From NCBI GenBank assembly GCA_000771265.1, contig JDUB01000001.1:343755-407754 (forward strand): a stretch of DNA of 64,000 bases, given 5' to 3'. The stretch is from Bifidobacterium thermophilum DSM 20210. GTDB lineage: Bacteria; Actinomycetota; Actinomycetes; Actinomycetales; Bifidobacteriaceae. A program made the position numbers and the translations under genes. Position 1 is the stretch's first letter, and each line of letters starts with the position of its first letter. The notes beneath the pieces are model-generated. The model saw only the letters and a list, made by a program, of their open reading frames with translations. It ran no database searches and was not told the DNA's origin. This document shows positions 57,670 to 64,000 of this stretch, in pieces.

Positions 57670-60270
57670 ATGACGCAGGACGAGCAACGGCTGGAAGCCG
57701 ACGGGACGAATGGATACGGGTCGCTCGGGGTGTTGGCCCCGCACGACGGCGAGCGACGCAACCTCGACGCCGACGCGATTTTCGATCGCTTCTTCGGCTG
57801 GGTGGAGGACACCAAGGGCATCACCCCTTGGCCCCACCAGGAAGAGGCTATCATGGACCTGCTTTCGGGCGACCACGTGATCCTCAACACCCCGACCGGC
57901 TCCGGCAAATCGCTGGTCGCGCTCGGCATGCATTTCGCCGCGTTGTGCACCGGGCGTCGCTCGTACTACACCGCGCCGATCAAAGCACTGGTATCCGAGA
58001 AGTTCTTCGACCTGGTCGAGGTGTTCGGCAGGGAAAACGTCGGCATGATCACCGGTGACACGCATATCAACGCCGACGCGCCGATTATCTGTTGCACGGC
58101 GGAAATCCTTGCGAACCAGGCGCTCAGGGAAGGCGACCAGGCGGACATCGGCTGCGTGGCGATGGACGAATTTCACTATTACGGCGATAGTGAGCGCGGC
58201 TGGGCGTGGCAGGTCCCGCTGATTACACTGCCCCGCACGCAGTTCCTGCTCATGAGCGCGACGCTCGGCAATGTCGATGCGATCGCCGACCGTCTTGAAG
58301 ACGCCACCGACACGGATGTCGACATCATCGCCGACGCCCCGCGCCCGGTCCCGCTGACCTACGAATACACCGATAAGCCGCTGCCGGCGACCATCGAGCT
58401 GCTGGTCGGCAAGGGCGACACCCCGATTTACATCGTTCATTTCTCGCAGGATGCCGCATTGACCACCGCGCAGGCGCTCGCCAATAGCAATGTCTCCACC
58501 AAGGAGCAGCGTCAGGCCATCGCCGAGGCGATGAAGGGCACGAAGTTCACCACGGCGTTCGGCAAGATTTTGCAACGTCTGCTGCGCACCGGTGTCGGCG
58601 TGCATCATGCCGGCATGCTCCCGCGATACCGCCGATTGGTCGAGCAACTCGCCCAGCAGGGCCTGCTTCCGGTGATTTGTGGTACCGATACTTTGGGCGT
58701 CGGCATCAACGTGCCGATTCATTCCGTGGTGCTCACCGCGTTGACGAAATTCGACGGTGTCAAGACCCGTCGTCTGCGCGCCCGCGAATTCCACCAGATT
58801 GCCGGTCGTGCCGGCCGCATGGGCTTTGATACCGAAGGGCTGGTGGTCGCCGAGGCTCCGGAGTACGAGATCGAGAACGCGCATCAGCTGGCCAAAGCCG
58901 GCAACGACCCGAAGAAACTCAAGAAAGTCAAGCGCAAGAAGCCGCCGGAGGGCTTCGTCACATGGAACGAGCACACCTTCGACAAGCTCATCGAAGCGGC
59001 CCCCGAGACTCTGGTCCCGCATTTGAAGATTACGCATTCGATGGTGCTCAACGAGGTCGCCCAAGGTGGTGACGCCCGTGCCCGCGTCGATAAGCTCATC
59101 GACGACTCCGCGCAGAGCGACGAGCAGAAAGCGCATCTGCACCAGTTGGCGGACGACATCTTCCGCACTATGCTTGACGAGCATTTCATCGAGGCCGTTC
59201 CGCGTGACGACGACACCACGGATTACGTGCTTGACGTCGACATGCCTGATGATTTCGCGCTCGACCAGCCGTTGTCCCCGTTCCTTGTTGCCGCGCTTGA
59301 CCTGCTTGACCCGGATTCGCCCACGTATGCGCTTGACGTCATCTCGATGGTCGAGGCGACGCTCGACGACCCGATGCCGGTGCTCAAAGCCCAGCAACGG
59401 CAAGCCCGCGACAAGGCGATGCAGGAGATGAAAGCCGACGACATCGACTATGACGAACGCATGGAACGACTCCAGGAAATCACCTATCCCAAGCCGCTTG
59501 AAGATCTGCTGAATCAGGCCTTCGACACGTACCGCCAGTCGGTGCCGTGGGCGGGCGACTACATGCTCAGCCCCAAATCGGTGCTGCGTGACATGGTCGA
59601 AACCGCCTCTGATTTCAACGGGTACATCGCCCGGTACAATATCGCCCGCTGTGAGGGCACCCTGCTGCGTTACCTGTCGGACGCCTATCGTTCGCTTGCA
59701 CGCACGGTTCCGCAGGACATGCTTGACGACCAGCTGCGCGATGTCATCTCCTGGCTTCGCCTTGTCGTCCGGTCCGTCGATTCCAGCCTCGTGGACGAGT
59801 GGGAGCATGCCGGCCAGAACGATGAATCCGCGCTTGATGCCACCGCTCCGGGTGATCGCGACGCCGTGGTTTCCGACCGTCGCGGGCTCACTGTGCTCAT
59901 CCGCAACGCCATGTTCCGCCGCATCCAGCTTATGGACCTCGACCGCCCTGAAATGCTCGGCGACCTCGACCATGACTGGGGTTACGGCGTTCACGAATGG
60001 GAGGATGCGCTCGAAGACTACTATGACGAGCACGACTATGTCGGCATCGACGCTGCCGCCCGCTCGCCGGAATTCTTCATCATCGATGACGCGAACGAAC
60101 GCAAGGAGCATACGTGGCGTGTCCGACAGATTATCGATGATTCCGATGGCGACCATGACTGGGCGATCGGTGGCACGGTCGATCTCGATGCCACGCAGGA
60201 GACCGGCGAGACGGTGTTCGTCGACTATCATGTCGGCCCGATCGGCTCCGACGGCCAGATCGAGGACTGA
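57670..60270 (+). CDS. Ski2-like DEAD/DEAH-box helicase (DUF3516 type)
   Basis: The 866-residue protein is a superfamily 2 ATPase resembling RNA helicases of the Ski2 group. It has motif I NTPTGSGKS near residue 75, motif II as MDEFHYYGD, motif III LMSATLGN, motif V GTDTLGVGINVP and motif VI HQIAGRAGRMGF. The C-terminal 400 residues (from about MVLNEVAQGGDARAR) match the actinobacterial DUF3516 extension. A role in RNA processing is inferred from the family. It is followed after 67 nt by rarA, which has its own SOS box. Confidence 0.9.
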   Translation: MTQDEQRLEADGTNGYGSLGVLAPHDGERRNLDADAIFDRFFGWVEDTKGITPWPHQEEAIMDLLSGDHVILNTPTGSGKSLVALGMHFAALCTGRRSYYTAPIKALVSEKFFDLVEVFGRENVGMITGDTHINADAPIICCTAEILANQALREGDQADIGCVAMDEFHYYGDSERGWAWQVPLITLPRTQFLLMSATLGNVDAIADRLEDATDTDVDIIADAPRPVPLTYEYTDKPLPATIELLVGKGDTPIYIVHFSQDAALTTAQALANSNVSTKEQRQAIAEAMKGTKFTTAFGKILQRLLRTGVGVHHAGMLPRYRRLVEQLAQQGLLPVICGTDTLGVGINVPIHSVVLTALTKFDGVKTRRLRAREFHQIAGRAGRMGFDTEGLVVAEAPEYEIENAHQLAKAGNDPKKLKKVKRKKPPEGFVTWNEHTFDKLIEAAPETLVPHLKITHSMVLNEVAQGGDARARVDKLIDDSAQSDEQKAHLHQLADDIFRTMLDEHFIEAVPRDDDTTDYVLDVDMPDDFALDQPLSPFLVAALDLLDPDSPTYALDVISMVEATLDDPMPVLKAQQRQARDKAMQEMKADDIDYDERMERLQEITYPKPLEDLLNQAFDTYRQSVPWAGDYMLSPKSVLRDMVETASDFNGYIARYNIARCEGTLLRYLSDAYRSLARTVPQDMLDDQLRDVISWLRLVVRSVDSSLVDEWEHAGQNDESALDATAPGDRDAVVSDRRGLTVLIRNAMFRRIQLMDLDRPEMLGDLDHDWGYGVHEWEDALEDYYDEHDYVGIDAAARSPEFFIIDDANERKEHTWRVRQIIDDSDGDHDWAIGGTVDLDATQETGETVFVDYHVGPIGSDGQIED

Positions 60271-60302
60271 TCGGACCGTGGGGCGATTGTGCATCGCCAG
60301 AG

Positions 60303-60318
60303 TCGAACGATTGTTCGA
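60303..60318. promoter_or_regulatory. LexA (SOS) box upstream of rarA
   Basis: TCGAAC-GATT-GTTCGA matches exactly the actinobacterial SOS box TCGAAC-N4-GTTCGA. It ends 20 nt before the rarA ATG and just upstream of TAGGGT (60326-60331), a possible -10, so bound LexA would block the promoter. Confidence 0.85.
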
Positions 60319-60337
60319 ATTGGAGTAGGGTGGAAGC

Positions 60338-61879
60338 ATGACCGATGATCTGTTCGCCGCGGCCGCCGCGCCTGATGACGTGTTGCGTCCGCTCGCCGTG
60401 CGTATGCGTCCCGAAACCCTCGATGAGGTGGTGGGCCAACAGCATGTGCTGGGGGAAGGCTCGCCGCTGCGTCGGCTTGCCGACCCGCAATCGCAGGGCT
60501 CATTGACCGCTCCGAGTTCAATCATCTTGTTTGGCCCTCCGGGAGTGGGCAAAACCACGCTCGCCTACATCGTTGCCAAACAATCCGGGCGCGCCTTCGA
60601 AGAGCTCTCCGCGGTGACCTCAGGGGTCAAAGACGTGCGTGCGGTCCTAGAACGCGCCCACGGACGGCTTGTCACCTCGCATAAGGAGACCGTCCTGTTC
60701 ATCGACGAGGTCCACCGTTTCTCAAAATCCCAGCAGGACGCCCTGTTGCCCAGCGTCGAGAACCGCGACGTCACCTTCATCGGCGCCACTACGGAGAACC
60801 CAAGTTTTTCGGTGATCAAGCCGTTGCTCAGCCGTTCGGTCGTCGTCAAACTCGAATCGCTTGATGACGCTGACCTCGGCACGCTGATCGACCGTGCCAT
60901 CGCCAGCTCACGCGGGTTGGAAGGCACCGTCGCCATCGACGATGACGCCCGTGACGAGATCATCCGCATGGGCGGGGGAGATGGGCGCAAAACTCTGACC
61001 ATCCTCGAGGCGGCCGCAGGTGCGGTCACCGGCGGCAAGCACGCGAAGGATTCAGACAAGCCCGCGGTCATCACCCCGGACATTGTCAGCAGTGTCATGG
61101 ACGTGGCGACCGTGCGTTACGACAAGCACGGCGACGACCATTACGATGTCATCTCCGCGTTCATCAAATCCATGCGAGGCTCTGACCCGGATGCGGCCAT
61201 CCACTATCTCGCCCAGATGCTCAGGGCGGGTGAGGATCCGAGATTTATCGCCCGGCGTATCATGATCGCGGCTGCCGAGGAAGTCGGTATGGCCGCGCCG
61301 CAGATCCTCCAGGTCACGGTCGCCGCCGCGCAGGCGGTCGCCATGATCGGCATGCCCGAAGCGCGCATCATCCTCGCCGAAGCGACTATCGCCGTGGCCA
61401 CCGCACCGAAATCCAACGCCAGCTACAATGCAATCAACGAGGCGCTCGCCGACATCGATGCTGGGCATATCGGCCAGGTTCCGCTGTATTTGCGCAATGC
61501 CCCGACGAAACTCATGAAAAGCTGGGGCAATCACGAGGGCTACAAGTACGCCCACGATTATCCGGGAGCCGTCGCGCCGCAGCAGTATATGCCCGACGAA
61601 CTGGTCGGTCGTGAATATTACCGCCCCAACGACCGTGGGTATGAGCGTCAGGTGAAGGAGAATCTGGCGCGAATCAAGCCGATTCTCCATGGAATCGGGG
61701 CTACCGGAACCGCAGAGGCCGCCGGAACCGCTGGAACCGGTGTCCGGCCGGGATCGTCAGAATCCGGTCGGACACCGCAAGCTGAGTCCGGGGCGGCGCC
61801 GAAAAAGCATCACGTTTCACCGCAATCCGAATCTGCGGCGTCGCATACATCGTCGGATGCTTCACCGCAGACAGATTAA
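60338..61879 (+). CDS. rarA: Replication-associated recombination protein RarA (MgsA)
   Basis: RarA is an AAA ATPase that acts at stalled replication forks. The 513-residue protein has RMRPETLDEVVGQQHVLG, Walker A LFGPPGVGKTT, Walker B VLFIDEVHRFSKSQQDALLP and the sensor FIGATTENPSFSV. The C-terminal tetramerisation region contains AAEEVGMAAPQ and PTKLMKSWG. About 70 extra residues at the end are low-complexity (Gly/Thr/Ala/Ser-rich). GGTGGAAG lies before the ATG. The exact LexA box upstream indicates SOS induction. Confidence 0.93.
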   Translation: MTDDLFAAAAAPDDVLRPLAVRMRPETLDEVVGQQHVLGEGSPLRRLADPQSQGSLTAPSSIILFGPPGVGKTTLAYIVAKQSGRAFEELSAVTSGVKDVRAVLERAHGRLVTSHKETVLFIDEVHRFSKSQQDALLPSVENRDVTFIGATTENPSFSVIKPLLSRSVVVKLESLDDADLGTLIDRAIASSRGLEGTVAIDDDARDEIIRMGGGDGRKTLTILEAAAGAVTGGKHAKDSDKPAVITPDIVSSVMDVATVRYDKHGDDHYDVISAFIKSMRGSDPDAAIHYLAQMLRAGEDPRFIARRIMIAAAEEVGMAAPQILQVTVAAAQAVAMIGMPEARIILAEATIAVATAPKSNASYNAINEALADIDAGHIGQVPLYLRNAPTKLMKSWGNHEGYKYAHDYPGAVAPQQYMPDELVGREYYRPNDRGYERQVKENLARIKPILHGIGATGTAEAAGTAGTGVRPGSSESGRTPQAESGAAPKKHHVSPQSESAASHTSSDASPQTD

Positions 61880-61923
61880 CGGATTGGATGAATATTCGAT
61901 TGATTGATACAGCTCAGAAACGC

Positions 61924-62229
61924 CTACTCGCGCACTAGCACGATTTTCTTCACATCGTCCCGGCGAGATTCGCGGTACAGCACGAACCGGTTGCCAATCA
62001 CCTGCACGACATCGGCCCCAAGCCGTTGGGCAAGCTGGTCTGCAGCCTCACGGGCAGTCAGACCTGAGCCGTCCTGGACCGCGCATTTGATGAGTTCATG
62101 CTTGTCGATTGTCTCATCAGCTTGCTTGATTGCGGCATCGGTCACATCGTTCTTGCCGATCCACAGCAGCGGGTTGAGCTGGTTGGCCATCGCCCTCAGC
62201 TGCTTGGTTTGTTTCTTGGTCAGTGCCAT
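61924..62229 (-). CDS. yhbY: YhbY-type RNA-binding protein (CRM domain)
   Basis: YhbY proteins are small CRM-domain RNA-binding proteins associated with ribosome assembly. The 101-residue product has the family start LTKKQTKQLRAMANQLNPLLWIGKNDVTDAAIKQADETIDKHELIKCAV, the REAADQLAQRLGADVVQVIGNRFVLYRES segment and a basic end. The ATG at 62229 has GGAGGATGTC ahead. It converges on rarA, with 44 nt between stops. Confidence 0.9.
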   Translation of the reverse strand: MALTKKQTKQLRAMANQLNPLLWIGKNDVTDAAIKQADETIDKHELIKCAVQDGSGLTAREAADQLAQRLGADVVQVIGNRFVLYRESRRDDVKKIVLVRE

Positions 62230-62508
62230 GACATCCTCCGTATCGATTGCGGGTCCATCGGTTCGCCCCGCATGCGCGTGAACCAACCATACCGCATGCC
62301 GCGGTCCTTGGAAGAGGGCGTCGCGAAGTGGCATGTCCACATCATGATCATGGCGGCAACGGAACGTTCTCCATGAATCTGAACGATTCCGAACCACTGT
62401 CACATGTAGGAAACACGCCGGACATATCAGGTGAAATGTCCGGTCCGATAATGCGCGTATCGCTCCCGCATACCGCAATGGGTTACGGGCCGTTGAAAGA
62501 AGGTTTGT

Positions 62509-63645
62509 ATGAAGCAGCTCACCGTTGGTCCCGTGATCCACAAGTTCCCCACGGTCGCGGAATTTGCGAAGGAATTCAATCTTGGGCCTGACGACCTGCT
62601 GGTCACCATGGACGTGATGCATGATACGTTCTTCGCCGGCGTCACCAACGGCGCCCGTGTGATCACCGTAGACAAGTACGGTAGCCAGGAACCGACCGAT
62701 GAGATGATCGATGCGCTTATCTCCGACGCTTCCAAGTTCAAGTATTCCCGCATCATCGCAGTCGGCGGCGGTGCCGTCATGGACATGTCGAAGATTGTCG
62801 CCGTCGCCGGCGGTGATGGTATCGATGACGTCATCGACCATCTGGCGGACCACCACCGCAAGGTACGTCTGGTGCTCGTGCCGACCACCTGCGGTACGGG
62901 CAGCGAAGTCACGGAAATCGCCGCGGTGAACCGCACGCGTCTGGGCTGTAAGGCGGGTATCGCCGGGCCAGAGATGTTCGCCGATGATGCCGTGCTGATT
63001 CCGGAACTGCTCACAGGTCTGCCCGATCATGTCTTTGCCACAAGCTCGATGGATGCGCTTGTGCACTCTGTCGAATCTGCTCTGTCGCCGAACGCCACCC
63101 CATACACGAAAATGTTCAGCTACAAGGCGATTGAAATGATTGTCGGCGGATATCAGAAAGTGACCGAGGCCGGCGAGGCGGGATCGGCCGAACGTCGTGC
63201 GAAGCGCAACGAGTTGATGGACGACTTCCTCATTGCCTCCGATTTCGCCGGCATCGCCTTCGACACTGCCGGATGCGCGGCCGTGCACGCGTTGAGCTAT
63301 CAGCTGGGAGGCAAATACCATGTGCCGCACGGCGAATCGAACTACGCCATGTTCACGGGCGTGTTGCGCAACTACATGGAAATCAAATCCGATGGAGAGA
63401 TCGCCACGCTCAACGCCTTCCTCGCAAAGATCCTCGGCTGCGATACCGCCGTGGTCTACGACCGGCTCGAGGAGCTGATCAACAAGCTCCTTCCGAAGAA
63501 GGCGCTGCATGAGTACGGTGTGACCCGCGAGGATCTGCCCGAATTCGCCGAACGTGTGATGACCACCCAGGAGCGGCTGATGCGCAACAACTTTGTGCCG
63601 CTGGATTATGACCGCGTGCTGAAGATCTTCACCGAACTCTACTGA
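62509..63645 (+). CDS. Iron-containing alcohol dehydrogenase, 4-hydroxybutyrate-dehydrogenase-like
   Basis: This is an NAD(P)-dependent, iron- or zinc-binding dehydrogenase of the group III type. The 378-residue protein has the cofactor loop AVGGGAVMDMSK, PTTCGTGSEVTEIAAVN and metal-binding segments SSMDALVHSVESALS and YHVPHGESN. I call 4-hydroxybutyrate dehydrogenase from overall resemblance; glycerol or other alcohol activity cannot be excluded. A GAAGGTTTGT site precedes the ATG. It is monocistronic and ends at a strong hairpin. Confidence 0.82.
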   Translation: MKQLTVGPVIHKFPTVAEFAKEFNLGPDDLLVTMDVMHDTFFAGVTNGARVITVDKYGSQEPTDEMIDALISDASKFKYSRIIAVGGGAVMDMSKIVAVAGGDGIDDVIDHLADHHRKVRLVLVPTTCGTGSEVTEIAAVNRTRLGCKAGIAGPEMFADDAVLIPELLTGLPDHVFATSSMDALVHSVESALSPNATPYTKMFSYKAIEMIVGGYQKVTEAGEAGSAERRAKRNELMDDFLIASDFAGIAFDTAGCAAVHALSYQLGGKYHVPHGESNYAMFTGVLRNYMEIKSDGEIATLNAFLAKILGCDTAVVYDRLEELINKLLPKKALHEYGVTREDLPEFAERVMTTQERLMRNNFVPLDYDRVLKIFTELY

Positions 63646-64000
63646 CGCGCGCCCGTCTGGACTTTACGACGGTTGCCGGTATCGCGACGGCCAAGCGCGG
63701 AAAGCGCAGATGATTGGAGTTAGGGCGCATGCCGGCGCGCTGCGGGGGTCCATGTGTTGATACTGGTCGACAATGAATCCGGGTGCAGTGGGACTGAAAC
63801 GTCTCACCGCACCCGGATTCATCGTCGTGGGAGGTGTTGCGATGCCGCACTTGATTGTTTCCGCGACGCTGTTCAGAATGTGGAACGTTCGATTTGGGGG
63901 ATGGGGCAGGTAACGGACGTGGTCGGCGTACGTGACGCGGTGAGGTTTGTCGTGGCGCGGTGTGTGTGTGGCGTCGTGTTGTTTTGGTGTGTGGTGTGTG
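63646..64000. other. Gene-free right end of the window
   Basis: This region holds the dehydrogenase terminator and then a stretch that becomes very rich in G and T (from about 63925 to the edge). No gene was found; the next feature starts beyond the edge. Confidence 0.6.
63774..63821 (+). terminator. Terminator after the alcohol dehydrogenase gene
   Basis: TGAATCCGGGTGC-A-GTG-G-GAC pairs with GTC-T-CAC-C-GCACCCGGATTCA around a 6-nt loop. Confidence 0.88.

Noticed and set aside
57373..60558. A 1061-codon open frame antisense to the Ski2-like helicase and rarA start
   Set aside because: It mirrors codons of a clearly recognised helicase, has no domain of its own, and runs into the repeat array; it is a high-GC shadow frame.

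Overview
The window is high-GC actinobacterial chromosome that is very probably from a Bifidobacterium. Supporting signs are the gene order pyrF-gmk-rpoZ-metK-priA-fmt shared with other actinobacteria, a pupylation locus whose ring ATPase is of the ARC type, a WXG100 protein, DUF3027 and actinobacterial cold-shock proteins, a groEL preceded by CIRCE elements but with no adjacent groES, and an actinobacterial SOS box. Species is not assigned. I found no rRNA, tRNA, CRISPR array, insertion sequence or prophage; the window is dense housekeeping chromosome with a few accessory-looking islands.

Layout. 1-12.4 kb: nucleotide, translation and lipid housekeeping genes (pyrF end, gmk, ilvD, rpoZ, metK, cfa, helicase-dead priA, fmt, serB). 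12.4-19.3 kb: dedA followed by a one-strand pupylation cluster, arc-dop-(degenerate inositol-monophosphatase-like gene)-pup-pafA, with no 20S proteasome genes. 19.5-24 kb: HU, a large pseudokinase/flippase-like membrane protein and purB. 24-31.4 kb (minus strand): a MoxR ATPase / DUF58 / membrane protein / two von Willebrand factor A proteins / DUF6466 operon in which every junction is a 4-nt ATGA overlap, followed by a small WXG-motif protein overlapping a GHSQGG serine hydrolase. 31.5-36 kb: ung, a LytR_C-domain protein, a cold-shock gene, a 716-nt gene-free stretch with tandem hairpins, and groEL behind two CIRCE operators. 36-42.4 kb: a WXG100 gene divergent from a TPM-like membrane protein, an OmpR-type two-component system, and a cold-shock-domain protein overlapping a DUF3027 gene. 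42.5-51.4 kb: universal stress protein, clpC, DUF349 protein, hisS-aspS. 51.6-55.2 kb: a GluABCD-like amino-acid ABC importer. 55.5-64 kb: YbaK-like deacylase, PPK2, a 72-nt-period degenerate tandem repeat, a Ski2-like helicase, rarA behind an exact LexA box, yhbY and an iron-type alcohol dehydrogenase.

How the parts work together. Protein quality control recurs: pupylation (Pup, PafA, Dop, ARC), ClpC, GroEL and a MoxR chaperone operon all lie within 45 kb. Regulation readable from sequence includes HrcA/CIRCE (groEL), LexA (rarA), a possible ClgR site (clpC), and several apparently leaderless promoters with a TAnnnT hexamer exactly 7 nt before the ATG (purB, ung, gluA-like, helicase).

Most worth a second look: a pyrF in the ancestral position whose catalytic DxKxxD motif is destroyed; a metal-site-degenerate IMPase paralogue inside the pupylation operon; the WXG/serine-hydrolase pair beside the MoxR operon; the 72-nt repeat array; and the SOS box on rarA. 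Coordinates and motifs were read by eye; no database search was run.
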